Positions 1 to 14,914 are shown, counted from the stretch's first letter. The stretch: 64,000 nt of DNA from Ficedula albicollis (GCF_000247815.1 NC_021675.1:60791029-60855028); one strand, 5' to 3'. Notes: a model not told the origin generated them from the sequence alone. Numbers and translations: made by a program.

Positions 1-1644
<1,644 letters not shown>

Positions 1645-4600
1645 TATGGTGCTCTCTAGTCTCAGTAAAGAGACTTAAACTATTATATAGACACAAGGAG
1701 TGGGGGGAATCCTTCAGGATAGCAGAAAAACCAAGCTTGTTTTGCAAGATTCACCCTTTCCACCCCTTAGAAAGGGTCAGTTCATAACAAGTAATCTGAA
1801 ACTAGCGTGGCAAATATTTTTAATGTGAAAATGAGTACAGTAAAATTTATTGAGTGTGAAGCCACCATGCACATTTTAAATATAAAGTACAAATTATGTA
1901 AAATGTTGAGCTTTAGTTTTGCAAGCTGATCAACTGGAGTTATAGAAATCTCCTAATCTCCAGGTGCATGAGGTTTTATGCATCCCTCTAAAGCATTAGA
2001 TCACAGCTGGAAACAGATGAGGATGATCTGTGGCACTTTTTGTAACAATTTCCAGAAAAAATGCATTTAACATTTGCAGCTATGAGATGAATACATTTAT
2101 TTAATAGATTTCTGGGTTTTTTGGACACATGGTGTTCCACAAATGAAATGTTTGTCAGATTGCAATACAGAGTGTGATCCGGGTTTTGTGTGTGGAGAGG
2201 GTTTTTTGGTTATCCTTTAATAAAAGGTAAGTGCTGCAGTGCAATTCTTCCACTCTGTTCTCCTTCATGCACCTCAGACACGAGTGTGTAATAGGGATGT
2301 GGTGTGACTCGTGTCTCCTTTGCAAGCTGCTCCAGATGTCAGGAGGCTGAGACCTGACCTCAGAGCCCCGCTCTGGGCATTTTCTGTTTGCCTTGGGTGG
2401 CTGTATAATGTACAGTGCATAAACTAAGCAGGGTGCATAACCCAGTTTCTCCCCTCCCACTGAGTACTCTGAGTGTGAGGCCATAGGAACAGCTCACTGC
2501 CTGCAAATGCTCTGCCCTCTAATGTGCAGCCATGAAATGCATCCTCACCAGACTCTCCTGTAGGCTGTGGACAGGCACTCTGACTTGTTCTCCTCCCAGT
2601 AAATTCTAGATGCTTAATTGAAATGCCCTGAGGTGTTCAGGATCTTACCTCAATAATGAATGGAAAGGAGAAGCAGTTGTTCATCAAACATATTTACAGA
2701 TAATTTGCCCATGGGATGTAAACTCTCATCTATTCTCTCTCAACCTGGAGAGATATGCAGCAAATTTTCTCCAAGTTTGGGAAAGCATTTGGAATTAGTT
2801 GGAAGACTTTCTTCTCTGAGGTGCCTGACAGGTTGAATTTTCTTCTACTCAAGGAAAGATTCTGACCTCACCTTTTCCATTCCTGGCTATATATGTTAAC
2901 CTACAGGGCACAGTGTAAGTGGTTCTTGTCACCCTCAATTGGATGTGGCTTTTAGGTACATGTCCTGCCTTTGGCACCTGGATCTCAAGTGGAGGGAGCC
3001 ACAAAGCCCTTACTCAGATGCCTTAGCTTCAGACTATTTCAGAAATTTATAGACAATCCTCTTCTCAAGATGTAGGATTCTCCTTGTTAACATTGGAGCT
3101 TCCTAGGTAGTTCTTTGGTTCATCTTTTGATACTGCTATTTTTAATTCTTTATTTTCATGTGGGGATGCAGAGATCTTGGATATCAGAAAGTGTATATTA
3201 CTGCCTCTCTCTCTGAACTGCCTTATGTCACAGCCTTTGCTGGATTGGGCAGGTTTCTGTCACATCTCAGACTCCTTCAAGTCTTTGGTTCCATTACAGC
3301 TGTTCTCTCTCCTACTCTGCAGGATAATGGGTAATACTCTTTTCACTCCTTCCTGCTTTGGATGAAGGGAGTGTGAGCAGAGCTGATTGCACCCACAGGA
3401 GATTACTAAGCACTTCTGGCAGCTTGGTATTAATATACCCATCACAGCATCAAATCCTCGTGCTGTGAAAAGGAAATGCATCTTCCTAAAGCGCTTAGCC
3501 TGGAAAACACAGTTTTGTTGCAAATAGGGATATTTCTGCTAAAAATATAATCTCCTTTGCCTGGTTTTACACTGAAGATAGTCACCTATCAGCTTTTATT
3601 TGCAGTTGTAAGTCTGTAGTAAACTGTGTGACTTAAGCATGTCACGTATCAATTCAAAACATAAGTCATGGTCAACAGAAAATAAGCCAGATCTTTGCAT
3701 ACAAAAAATGTTACTGAAGTGAACAGGAAGGTCATGCTTGCATGATCTTTTTTTTTTCTCACAGTATAGACATTGAAGGCTAAGGGAAATTCCAGTTGTG
3801 GATAAGCAGTTATGCCATTTAATAGTGTTAAAATTTTCAAGGTCAGTCTAATCGAGCAGGTTTGCCAGAATTATTTTTTTTTTCCTTCAGCTGAAAATGT
3901 GGTGGGATTGTAATGGGAAAATAAGTTGCAGCAGGATTTTGGTCAATATAGTATGAGGTGTCTTGCAGTAAATTGCAGTAGAGTGTGTTAAACATTCTCT
4001 GTCAAGCAGGCAGTCAGGGCTTGCTGAGCAAGGAGATCCTAAGGGAGGAAATTGAAAACTCTCTGTTCCTTCTCTTGATGTCCTTAGTTTTGTTTCTTAA
4101 ATATGTAAGGAATGAGTGTTCATGGTGTTTTGCTTTGTTTTTAAGTAATGTGGAAGAAGTGACCTGTCTCACCACATTTTATAGTAACAAAATTCTGCTG
4201 ACATCTGTTTTGTACACCTCATTTGGAGATCTTTTAAATAAAGCAAGGTGAGCATTATCTCTGTTAAGTGGTTGAAGCTGATACAAAACATCACCTGAGC
4301 TGCCTCTTACCTTTGTTCAAAGCCATGGTGTGACAACAGCTGTTGGGTCTGCTGTAGGGCAGAAAATATTCCCTTGTCTTTTGTACTAGTGCTTCAAAGA
4401 CTGTCCTGTGATTTGTAAAAACTACAGTAATATAAAACTCAGTGAAATAATCCATTAATGAATTCAAAAATTATTGGCTACAGCATGCTGAAACCTGTGT
4501 CACTGAACACTGGGTAAGTTTTTGAGTGTTATGTTTTTATTATGCTTAAATAAGTGAAATATTTAAATAAGGTCATTTTCTCCCAACTCTGTGTCACAAC

Positions 4601-5068
4601 TGTATTTCTAAGAAGAAAATATTCTGGTATTAAGAAGCCTAGGTATTTTAGGTTGCATGAAATTTGAATCAAGCTTTTAAAAGTGCTATTTATTTTGAAT
4701 TAATAGCTGATACATCCATTCTACTTAGGACTTCACCTATTCAGTGAGGTTTTTTTAAATACTTTACTTCAATTACTGGAAAAATGCTGAAAGAAGTCAC
4801 TCAAGTTACCTGTAAGCACTAGAAAAATAAAGGAGATAAAGGAAAGTAAACATACATTTGCCAAGAACAAAATGTGTAAAGCCAATTTAATGTTCATCTC
4901 GTGTAGAATAACAAGCCTGGTGGGTAAAGGACAGGTAGTGGGCGTCATATTTTGACTTCAACAGAAGAAATTATTGTAGTTGGATAAAAAACTCTTGAGA
5001 AAGCTATAATAGGGGAACGTTATTAATATTTCACTGTAAAAAAAAAAAAGCCTTTGTGTCAAGAATGT
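1645..5068. other. Non-coding, presumed SORCS2 intron
   Basis: This stretch is AT-rich with frequent stops in all frames. The short open frames present (for example on the minus strand at 2155-2484 and 3260-3523) overlap others on the opposite strand, resemble nothing I recognise and lack paired splice sites. I see no repeat family in it. Intron status is inferred from the SORCS2 exons downstream. Confidence 0.5.
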
Positions 5069-5200
5069 GCTTATTAAATCTGTAGATGACACCAACCTGA
5101 AGAGTACTGTAAGCAGGTGGAAAATAGTGAAGCAGATCAGGAAAAAAGTTTCTAATGTGATTAAACATGGAGAGGTACCTGGAAAATGTAATGATGTTGT
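5069..5200 (+). mobile_element. CR1-like LINE relic, reverse-transcriptase part
   Basis: The stretch CTGTAGATGACACCAACCTG resembles the CR1 ORF2 segment that encodes the catalytic Ala-Asp-Asp-Thr box, reading here as Val-Asp-Asp-Thr. The next 100 bases follow the family pattern loosely. It is short and heavily decayed, has no flanking CR1 ends, and could be a chance resemblance. Confidence 0.45.
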
Positions 5201-6445
5201 CATGAGTGGGGAATGCCTCAGTTTTGCTAAAGTTTAAAATAAATTGTGGCTGAGTTCAAAGCAGGGCATTTGCTATTTTTCTTGATGATTGAAATTGAAA
5301 AAGATTTTATTTTCTGCACCCATTTTATCCCCTGAGGTGTGATATCTGCATCTAATGTATTGGGTGAAAGAGTCCATGCAAAGGAAAATATACTTGTTTC
5401 AGAAAATTGCAGATTTTTATATGAAACTTTAAAGCTATTTCATATCACAGCTGTCTTGAACCTGTATTTCAGCATTGCAACTGCTCTACACAACCATAAA
5501 CTTTTTCTTGTACTGACTGATGTTTCATCATTTAAGTAGGAATATTCGAATTTATTTGATCATTTGAAAATATCAGAATAAAAATTATGTGATGAGGCAA
5601 TTTTTACCTCTGTGTAACAATGAGAAAACAAATATTCTTTGTAATATTAATTTAGCACATATTTGAATATTGTTGTTAATAGGATGTTGTCCCTTTTGTT
5701 TACTTTGTTTTTATACCCTAGGATTTTAACATCTGTATATATGTCCTAATACACTACCTTGACATACATCCCTATATGCATGCTAATTTCATTTGAGAGC
5801 CTTACATTTTACAAAATCTTTTCCTTAAACACTCTTTTAGGGAGCTACTATTAGTTTAAGAACATCATTTACTTACATTCACAAAAGAGATAAAGGACTG
5901 GAACCCAAATCCCCTTAATAACATAGTGTCAACTTCATTAAAGAAATTGTATTTTGTGTAGGGGCACTGCACTGTGAGGTTAAGCAAAGACTTGCCAAGC
6001 AATTTATTTATATAATATCAAAATTGTTGTTCCAAAGTGATCAAGTGTCAGAAAAATAAATGTTTTCAAAATTTCTTTAACTTAAAAATAGCTGTGGAGA
6101 ATATTTTAAATAGTTTAGTTATCATGTTAGCATTTCATTTGTGGTGTTTCTAGACAATAAGTTTTTAAGATTAATCCCATTCATATGTTATAACATCTAT
6201 TTCTTATTTTATTTTCACTGAAATCATTATATTTTCTTTAATAAGATGAACATTTAATGTGCTCTTGGCATGAATTAATTTTTAATAAACCATTAAGAAG
6301 TCAGATCTGTATGGATTTCTTTCCCATGAAAATCAAGCCTCTTCTAGCAAGGAGTTTTTAATAGATTCTGACATTTGAATTTATTGTAGTGTTTTCAACA
6401 TTATTCATAAGAAGAAGAAAGGAAAAATTCTGGTTAGTCAGACTA
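5201..6445. other. Non-coding, no recognised feature
   Basis: AT-rich intron-like sequence containing poly-A and poly-T patches. I see no exon, RNA gene or repeat family. A 66-codon open frame at 5339-5539 has no recognisable domain and no flanking acceptor and donor pair that would make it an exon. Confidence 0.45.
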
Positions 6446-6566
6446 TAGATGATATATTTTTTTCCCCCTAGACGCACTTATGAGACTGTAAAAATTATGT
6501 TGCTAGTAGATGATATATTTTTTCCCCCTAGATGCACTTATGAGACTGTAAAAATTATGTTGCTAG
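6446..6566. repeat. Two-copy tandem repeat, ~61-bp unit, with acceptor-like motif
   Basis: Copies lie at 6446-6506 and 6507-6566. They differ by one base in a T run and one C/T change. Each contains a T run followed by CCCCCTAG, which looks like a 3' splice acceptor, so the duplication also doubles a pseudo-acceptor. A 95-codon open frame at 6449-6736 runs through both copies; it repeats the same peptide and is not otherwise recognisable. Confidence 0.92.
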
Positions 6567-9500
6567 AGAAGCTGGGATATTATACCATGTGTTCTAATTT
6601 CCTAGCAGAAATTAGTAAAATTGGACATTTCATCCATTTATCTACCTGTCAAAATATTTGTGTTCAACTCAATTCACTCTTTAACTGGTTGATGAGTTCT
6701 GGTGATAGTTTTTGCATTGATGCTTCCAAGATCTAGGTTGCAGAACTGATATGGTTCAAGTACAGAAACAGGAATTGTAATTAGAACATGAAAACCTACT
6801 TTGCCTTAGGCTTCTCTGTGCTTTCCAAGACTTTCAGAGGAGGCAGATCTATTGGCAGCTGATCAATTTTTAGTTGCACTGACCATAAAGCTGCAAAAAG
6901 TTGGGCAAGCTTTTGGACTGTTCTCTTCGAAACAGAACTGGTAAACTTGAAAGAAAATGGTTTGCCAATATTTAGTTATATTGATACCAGTAATACCATT
7001 TGGGAGAAGATAGTCTGGTACTTGTGAATGGAATGGAAAAGGCTCAGATGTTCTCTCCAAGGAGAAGGAGGTCAAGACTGTAGGAATGTAAAATATCCTT
7101 TTGAAAGATTCAGGAATCTAAATTCAGGAAATCTGTCAGTCAGTTTTATCTGCTCACAAATACATGACACCTGTACCAGAGGCATTTAGTTGTTCTCCAG
7201 TGGGTTACTGCCCCTGACTGAAGTCAGTGACTTTCCCTTTCAGTGGAAGTTGGAGTTGTAGCTGTGTAACCTCTTGTATGTAGTCTGTTGTTTCACCTCC
7301 TTTCTGAGAGGAGAGCAAAGTCTTTGAGTTGAAGGCTTGTCTTGGATCTTTTTGTGCAGCTGGAGTTCTGTTTTGATATGAAGTTGATGCAAGTCTTGTC
7401 AGTGTTTGCTTAAAACTCACAGAAAACCAGTTTGCTTTGAACTTTTGACTCTGGTGAGTTTTAGACTTTTAGTAGACAAGTGGGTATAAAACCAGTTGGT
7501 CGAGATCTACCCTTAGGGAAGAGCTTCCTTTGGTTCTGCTTGTACCCAATGAATTTGAATGAGATTTGCAGGGCACTAAGCTTCTCTGGCATAGCATCGA
7601 GTCGCCAGCTCGCCTCCAGCTGTGCTCCCAGGTCCCAAGAGTTGGCTGGAGCCACTGCCAGCCTTCCACCTGCAGTGTGCCCCACAGCATCAGAATATCC
7701 ATAAACAAGGATTTCTCTGCTTTTCTATTCCCAAGATCTCTTATTTTCCCCACAAATAACTGTGTTATTAATGAAAGTGTGGTGAACCTGACATAACTTA
7801 AGCATTTTAAACAAACTTCAGCATTTTAGGGGAATTGCAGTGTAGGCATTTCTGTTTTCTGCAAAACAGATGTCGTCATTTCTTCTTCCATTAAATTATA
7901 GAGACAATGTTTTTTTAGTTTTAGGTCTTTTTCTGTGATCATAGGTGTTGCTCTGAGCCTGAGTTTCAGAACAAGACATGTTCCTATTCTGTAGTTTATT
8001 TTAGTTGTGTTTTGGAGGTGTTCTCAGCCTAATCCATTAATTTAAGAGGAAACTTAATTTTTGTTGAATTGAAGCTAAAAGTTTTTAGAATAGACTTCTA
8101 CAAGGAATGGATAAAACAGCCCGAAGACCATACAATTGTCCCGGATTTCTGAACTGTGTAGCTGTTTATATGTTGTGGTTACTTCCAGGAAACTTGTCAG
8201 CTTTTTGCTTCAAGGATTTACAGTTTAACTAAGCCTGCAAGCATGCAAATATTAGCAATATAAGCTCTTGCTAACACTAGAAACCGATTGATCAGCTGGA
8301 ATGACAAAGGAGGCTATGCAGGGCTAAACCAAAGTCTGGAGAGGATTCTTATTGCTTTATTTGTATTCATTTTCTTTGCTGCTAAATCCCACATGTATAA
8401 GAGGAACACTCACAGGCATTCCCATGTTGTGTGGTTCTGTAATAACAAAGATCATGTCTGTTGCAAGCATCTTTTCTAAGCACTTGCTGATGCTTTGTAC
8501 CTTATAATAAAGTAGTTTCTATTATTTTCTAACTTAGCTACAGTACATTTCTATGTTTATATTACCTACTTACCTTGCTCTACCTGTTCTTTTTCTGTCT
8601 ACCCAAAATAAAGAATAATTAATAGCTTCCATATACTTTTGTTTTGATAAGTGTAATCTTCTAGTTTTGTTTGGTTGGTTAGTTTTTTGTTTGTTTGTTT
8701 TTTCCCTTTTAACATTTAAAGCAATCCAGCATAAAAGATGATTATAATGATCATAAATTTGTAATATGCTAAATGTAGTGAGTTTTTTTGTCACTGTTAG
8801 GAAGCAAATTAAAAGTATGATTAAAGGATACCATTAAAAGATACTTTTGTTGGAGAAAGGGATTATGTGCTTTTTTTGACATTTAACTGCTTCTCAGGCT
8901 ATTCTTTCTTAATGTGGTCACTGCTTTGTATGTAGGGGTACATTGAGATAGGTATGTGTTAGGAAATTAATATTGTATCTTTCTTATAGTAAGTATAAGG
9001 AGTGAGTAAACATTCTTGCAGTGATATTTTCAGGCACACAGACTATGTCAGTACTTCTAAGTGCATGGCCTCAATCACTGTTTTTCTAGCAAGGTAATTT
9101 CAGTTTTGCTGATGTAAATGAATTCAATACACTGGGGTGAAAGAGAAAATACTGTTCTAAAGGGATTTGCTAAGCATTAGGATTGACTTTTAGAATATCT
9201 ATGTATAATGATTGATAATGAATTGTTTTTAAATATTGTCAGTTATAGTAATTTGGACAGACACATAATGTGTGGAACCTCATTAGATACTAACACTCTA
9301 GGAAGATGGCAGTAGTTTGGAAAGTTTCCAAACTGTAGTTTGGAAGGGACTTCTGAAGATATTAATGTCCTGTGTTAGTGGAATATTTGCTTAGGAGGTG
9401 AAAGAGACCATCAACATGATGGGCTCTGGCTCTCCTGTCCTGCTGAAACTGTGCCCTTGTGCCCTGTAAGGCACAAGAAGAGAGAGAGAGGAGGAATACA

Positions 9501-10679
9501 GAGGGGTGATGTGGATCCTTGTGACTCAGCTTCTGTACTAAGCAAAGATTGCTATAAAATACAGGAGTGGTGTTGTAAGAATTGCTGAATAATCCCTGTT
9601 CCTCCCTGCTGGGCCCTCCCAAGAGGTCATTTCATATCTAGAGCTGCATTGATAAGAGACATGGATTTGAATCTTTCCAGGCAGAGGAAAATGTTGGACT
9701 TCAAACTTCTACTTGGCCACTGCATTTTGTGCAAGTCTTTATGCTGGTGGTAAATGTTACTCATACTTTGAGAACCCCTACCAGACTGAGGCTCTGTAGG
9801 CATATAGGCAAGAAATACTCCAGGTTTTTTCTGAAACTGGCTGGTCTTCAATGGCATGATAGTTTTTAAGCAAAACCTGATTGAAAAGGGCAAACATAAT
9901 GCCATCTGTGAAAGAAGGGAAGGAGGAAGAATCTTGGCATTACAAGATTGTCAATTTAACTAATTTTTTAGAAAAGCATTGGAAGAAATAAATAATTTTA
10001 TTGTAAGCAACTGGAAGATTATAATTATGCATAATAACTGTAATCAAGAAACCAAGGTTCATCAAGAAAAGAAAAAAGTGCCATAAATTCACTTCTCTAT
10101 TCTGACAGCTTAACAGTTCTGATAGATAGGTGAGAAGCTGTAGATGTCTATACACTTGTGCATTAGAAAATCTGTCAGAATGGAGAGATAAATCAAATGG
10201 GACTTTTCAGGAGCCCAATTGGTATTCTATATTTTCATTAAATCCTTTGAATGAAGGATAGACACTGCTTATTCAGTCTTCAGGTTGTTTTTGTCTTCAG
10301 GTCATGACGAAAACATTATAAAACATACAAGGATGTTTAGAAGACAAAGTCTGAATCCTGTGAATATAAAATAATTTTAGCTATTCTGTTACTGAAACAC
10401 TCTAGGAAAAATAAAATAAGCGTAGCTATGTAGAAAGGACAGATTTAAGCTTCTATATTTAGATCAGAATAATTAACTGTACAAGCAGAGGGTGGGTAAT
10501 GATTTCTTAGGAATCAGCCATACAAGAAAAAGTGTGCACTAATAGTCCATTTTACCTTGGACTTAGGTAAACAATCTCTTGTCAGTGGTGTCAAACACCA
10601 TCTGGAGTGTGTGACAGGAACACAGGAATATTGTGTTAAACATCAGAAGGAATTCTTTAGTTCTCCTTGATTCTCCTAA
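6567..10679. other. Non-coding, presumed intron
   Basis: Mostly AT-rich sequence. A slightly more GC-rich patch at about 7560-7700 has overlapping open frames on both strands (7461-7796), none with a recognisable domain. A short perfect inverted repeat sits at 9314-9334. No exon or clear repeat family was recognised. Confidence 0.45.
9314..9334. repeat. Perfect short inverted repeat
   Basis: Arms AGTTTGGAAA and TTTCCAAACT flank a single G, so the 21 bases can form a 10-bp stem. A further copy of AGTTTGGAA follows just downstream at about 9338. No terminator or RNA role is implied in this eukaryotic intron. Confidence 0.8.
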
Positions 10680-11118
10680 GGTCAAAAAGGAGATGGACCA
10701 ATTTAGGAGAGCTCAGCAAAAAACCAAGAGCCCTCAGAAGTCTGCTAAGAAAAACAAAACCCTAATAGAAAAGGTTGAAGGAATTGAATTTTATGATATA
10801 TTTTTTTAATACAGAGAAGGTAGGACTAAGATGTCATGATGCAGCTTTCAAATATATAAAAGGCTCTTGCAAAGAGGTGGAAGATGCATTCATGGTCTTT
10901 TATAGGGAGATCAGTGAGAAACAGGCTCAAATTGCAGCAAGAAAGATTTAGGTTATCAGAAAAAAATTTCTAACAATAAGGAGGCTGAAGCCTTGAAACA
11001 GGTAGCCTGGAGATAATGTGAGGCTTCCACTGTTTGAGGTTAGGAGGCTGAAGCCTTGAAACAGGTAGCCTAGAGATAATGTGAGGCTTCCACTGTTTGA
11101 GGTTTCAGGAACAAGTAT
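10680..11118 (+). mobile_element. Old CR1 LINE fragment, ORF2 C-terminal region
   Basis: The sequence follows the sense strand of old CR1 subfamilies in order: GGAGATGGACCAATTTAGGA, then AAAAGGTTGAAGGAATTGAA, then TATATAAAAGGCTCTTGCAA, and then AACAGGCTCAAATTGCAGCA with the TTTAGGTTAT that follows it, ending with the tail part AAACAGGTAGCCTGGAGATAA. Frameshifts and stops show it is long dead. It is old compared with the CR1 copy at 17731. A 63-bp tandem duplication (10979-11104) has arisen inside its 3' part. Confidence 0.75.
10979..11104. repeat. Two-copy tandem repeat, 63-bp unit
   Basis: Copies at 10979-11041 and 11042-11104 both read AGGAGGCTGAAGCCTTGAAA at their start and differ at one base (GG versus AG in the word GCCTGGAG/GCCTAGAG). 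The unit lies inside a decayed CR1 fragment, so the duplication is younger than the insertion. Confidence 0.95.
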
Positions 11119-11386
11119 TTGTGCTTGGTATTGAGGAAATACAGAGGGAGCAGGGAGAGCTCTTTGACCTAAGGTAATAGGTGCATACCGTGCATTTAGT
11201 AACATTATCTTTATGTTGGATTCTTGGAAACAACATGTTTTTAAAACAATGTATTTGAACATTTGTTGTATGTTCCTGGTACCTGGAAGTACTAGGATGT
11301 AATGTAGTTAAATATGCGTTGAACTTGGAAGAGGGGCAAACTTAATCCCTGGGTCTCTCATTCTTATGTGCTAAAGCATTTCTACG

Positions 11387-11497
11387 TTCTAGTTTTCAGA
11401 GGTGAAATAGAGAACAAATTTTCCTCCAGATTATTATCCTCCATTCTAGTTTTCAGAGGTGAAACAGAACAAATTTTCCTCCAGATTATTATCCTCC
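11387..11497. repeat. Two-copy tandem repeat, 54-57-bp unit
   Basis: Copies at 11387-11443 and 11444-11497 begin TTCTAGTTTTCAGAGGTGAA and end TTATTATCCTCC. They differ by a short indel (TAGAGAACA against CAGAACA). Function is unknown. Confidence 0.95.
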
Positions 11498-12799
11498 TGA
11501 AATGCTGTTTCAGCACTCAGCAGCTCAGAGCACAACATTTCCACTGGAGAGTTGTAGTTCAGCCCTAACCCAGTCCTAATGGCCCCACTGGGCTCTGCTT
11601 CTCAGCCAGGGCTTGTTACAGTCTTTGATTTTGCAGAACCTGACAGCAAAGGTCCTGCAAATTTCAGCCTTGTTATTGTCTTGTTTCTATGCCTCATAAT
11701 TGCTTCAGTGACATTTTTCTTGAACTTTCTGTTAAATTGTTTTATTTTTCTTTCCTCTTGCTAATGTAACCCTGCTTGGGATGGCATTAGATGCTGGTCT
11801 TAAACATCAGGTCCAAAGCCATCTCTGCTTTGTCCTGCTTTTGTTAGGAGAACAGATCTTTTCTGGTTCTGTTTTTAAACAGCAAAGGGCTTTACTTCAG
11901 GTCAGACTGTTTATCTGAAAGGCACTTCACAGATAAAAAGAAGAAGTGCTGAATTTATCTTGCAGTAACAGCAACATTCAGCAAATAATGCTGCCATCTC
12001 CCCTGGCTCTGATGCCTGGGACACAAACAAACCCTCTACAGAAAGCAGCCCATGTTGCTTTGACTCAATTTAAGCACTGTTTATTAAAGAACATCTACAT
12101 GGCCAATTTTTTCTGGATTTTCTCCCTTAGGAGGAAAAAAGGCCTAGCTGTTTTTCAGTGACAAAGGTTCTCAGTCTCAACAGATGGAAGAGCTGTCATC
12201 CCTCTTCTCCTGAAGTGGAAAAAGGACATTCATCAGCTCTTGGTGCAAAAATCAATAGCTCCTATGTTATTAAAGCCATTCAAAGCTGTAGTTTTAGCAT
12301 ATTTGTAAAACAGCTTAAAGCAGTGAATAAAAAAGAAAAAGGCATCACAGTAGGAAAACCTCACTAATTTCAGTATTAGCCAGAATATTTGCTATTAGCC
12401 TACTTAAATATTAGTGTAGAACCAAACTCTCTGTTTTTTTTCTTCTAATCCAAAACAGACTTAGTTTTAAAACCCAGAAAGAACTTCTCACATTTCTTAT
12501 CTTCTAAATACATACTTACTTCAAAATTCAATTTGTCACTAGCTTAGCTAGTGCTGTGTGCATCGTCAGCTGTGAAGGAATTGCTGGTACAACCCAGGCT
12601 GTTCAGAAGTGACCCAAAGGCAAGAAAGAGCTGAATGGGGGCTGCTTCACTGACTTCCTGGTTTTGAATGGATCTGTAGTATGTACTTGAGCTTCCCCTG
12701 CACTATCCTCCAGTGGTGACATTTCAAGGCACTGGAATTAATCTAGGATAAATACACCCAGACTTTGGCAAACACAAATTTTCGTTGCTCAGGCAAGGT
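11498..12799. other. Non-coding, no recognised feature
   Basis: Intron-like sequence with several open frames of 60-71 codons on the + strand (11579-11764, 11946-12161, 12158-12367). None shows a known domain, and none has a convincing acceptor and donor pair around it. Confidence 0.4.
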
Positions 12800-12995
12800 G
12801 AGAGCACTTGGTCACACTCAGCAAGAAGGTATTTCCTGATGTTCAGAGGAAACCTCCCACGTCTCAGTGTGTGCTCACTGCCTCTGATTATGTCACTGGG
12901 CACCACTGCAAATATCCTGGCTTCAACTTCTTTGCACCCTCCACTGGTAAGATCTCCCTTCTCTCCTCCAGGCTAAACCATCCCATTTACAGCAT
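12800..12995 (-). mobile_element. CR1 LINE fragment, antisense
   Basis: The + strand matches the reverse complement of avian CR1 3' sequence: GCACTTGGTCACACTCAGCA, TTTCCTGATGTTCAGAGGAA, CACTGGGCACCACTGCAAAT and CTCCTCCAGGCTAAACCATC occur in the expected order. The 3' terminus of the element is missing, so this is an internal fragment. The open frames over it (12724-12906 minus, 12785-13137 plus) are not host genes. Confidence 0.85.
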
Positions 12996-14304
12996 CACTG
13001 TAACACTGCATCACACTAAATTTTACTATATTCATGAGAACTCATTAATGTTTCTGTTTATATGTCAGATTATTTATTGGACTGAAAGAAGTTGCACTTC
13101 TAAAAATCCATTCAAAGCAGGTGTTTTGGCATCTTAGTAAAGACAGGGTTGAGTACTATATGTTTGAATAAATATAAAATTATTTATTACATGACACTGT
13201 ATTTCTGGTTGTGACAAACTTCTGAGCAGTTCAGCTTGACTTTGATCTCCCATATGGAGTTTGGAGTGAAGAACCAGTAAATAGCTGTGAAAAATCTCTG
13301 AAGGAAAATGTCATCTACTATGATATTTTGCAGTCATATTTATAATGCAAATTTCAGTTAATTTGTGTACTTCAGGATAAGCAGGGATGATCTTTCATTG
13401 TTCAGACAGATTTATCCTATGCTACAGGGAAATCCCTTTATCTTATCACAGACTTTCTTCTGTGGTAACAAGGTATTATTGCTCTCATTGAAGTGACATC
13501 AGATTTTGTTTTCTGCTGGAGAACAAATACAGTTGCAGTAGAAGATCTCATTCAGTTCATTGTTTCAACACAAAGCCTTGAGATATCCTCCTTGTAATGA
13601 GAAACCTGGAATCCTTAGATCTCATTATTACTTAGGTTTAGGGCAAGTTGTGTTAATATTCAATTTTGTTAATAAAAATGGTCAGTTGGTGAAATAATTC
13701 ACTCTAGTAGCTATAGCATCTCTAGAATTGCACCTTTGTCTTGTTACTTTAAAGATTAAAGGTGACTTCTTACAAGTCAATTTCACAGAAAGATTTGAAG
13801 AAAATCCTGGTGCACTATTCAAAGAAGACACAAAATTAATTCTTTCTTTGATGAAGTCTACCACTGTGAGATTTGACACTCAAATCCCCATTGTATTTGT
13901 ACATGCATGATAGATTTTTGATAGTATGTGCTGCTTTCTCATCTGGCTCCATGTGCATTTACATGTGAGTATTTTAGAGGATATTGTGACATCTGTATCC
14001 ATTCTTGCTGTCACTGTTCTCAAGATAAATAAGAGAAGGTCTTCTGAAAGTTTTATTGTATAGATTAAATTTTAGATAAAAGATTATTTTGGTGCCTTTT
14101 TACCTGAGAAAATATATATTTTTTAATTGGCAGTAGTATTTAGAAATACGCATCCATAGTCTTCTCAGAATTTTATAAAATTTTCCTCAATGTAGATTTT
14201 CTTCTCTTCTTTAGTACTTTTTAATAAACATGCACAATTCAGTTTTTAGTACTTGATATGTGGCAGTTAGACATAAAAAAATAACTAAAAATTACTAAAT
14301 GTAG
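12996..14304. other. Non-coding, no recognised feature
   Basis: AT-rich intron-like sequence. Two overlapping opposite-strand open frames near 13682-13910 look random. No repeat family was recognised. Confidence 0.4.
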
Positions 14305-14914
14305 CTTAGTTAGATTCGTCATAAGATCATTAAAAGTCTTCTGCAGAGTGGACAAAATCTGATAATGCTTACCATAACTTTGCCTTACCTGAGCAATGTT
14401 ACAGGTGGGAATCAATCTCCTCAACTGAAGTATTTTTTACTGTGACTTCTGCATCTTGTTAGTTTTTAAAAATGAAAAAGTAAGTTTAAAAAGGCAGTTC
14501 TCTGAGACCGGTGTATGTTACATGATCCTTCTGTGGCATGTATTTAAAAATACCAGAGTGCAGTCTTGTGCACTTAGTTAGATTTGTCATAAGATCATTA
14601 AAAATCTTCTGCAGAGTGGACAAAATCTGATAATGCTTACCATAACGCTTAGTTAGATTCGTCATAAGATCATTAAAAGTCTTCTGCAGAGTGGACAAAA
14701 TCTGATAATGCTTACCATAACTTTGCCTTACCTGAGCAATGTTACAGGTGGGAATCAATCTCCTCAACTGAAGTATTTTTTACTGTGACTTCTGCATCTT
14801 GTTAGTTTTTAAAAATGAAAAAGTAAGTTTAAAAAGGCAGTTCTCTGAGACCGGTGTATGTTACATGATCCTTCTGTGGCATGTATTTAAAAATACCAGA
14901 GTGCAGTCTTGTGC
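14305..14914. repeat. Compound duplication: 267 + 75 + 267 bp
   Basis: Three related blocks are present. Block A is 14305-14571, block B is 14573-14647 and block C is 14648-14914. A and C look identical or nearly so over 267 bp. B matches only the first 75 bp of A and C and carries two differences (GATTTGTC for GATTCGTC, AAAAATC for AAAAGTC). The minus-strand open frames over A and C encode the same peptide simply because the DNA is duplicated. The order suggests at least two slippage or unequal-exchange events. Confidence 0.95.

Noticed and set aside
14239..14767. Two related minus-strand open frames sharing MRRLIPTCNIAQ as a small gene family
   Set aside because: The frames are alike only because the DNA is duplicated; there is no known domain, and differences are too few to test for selection.
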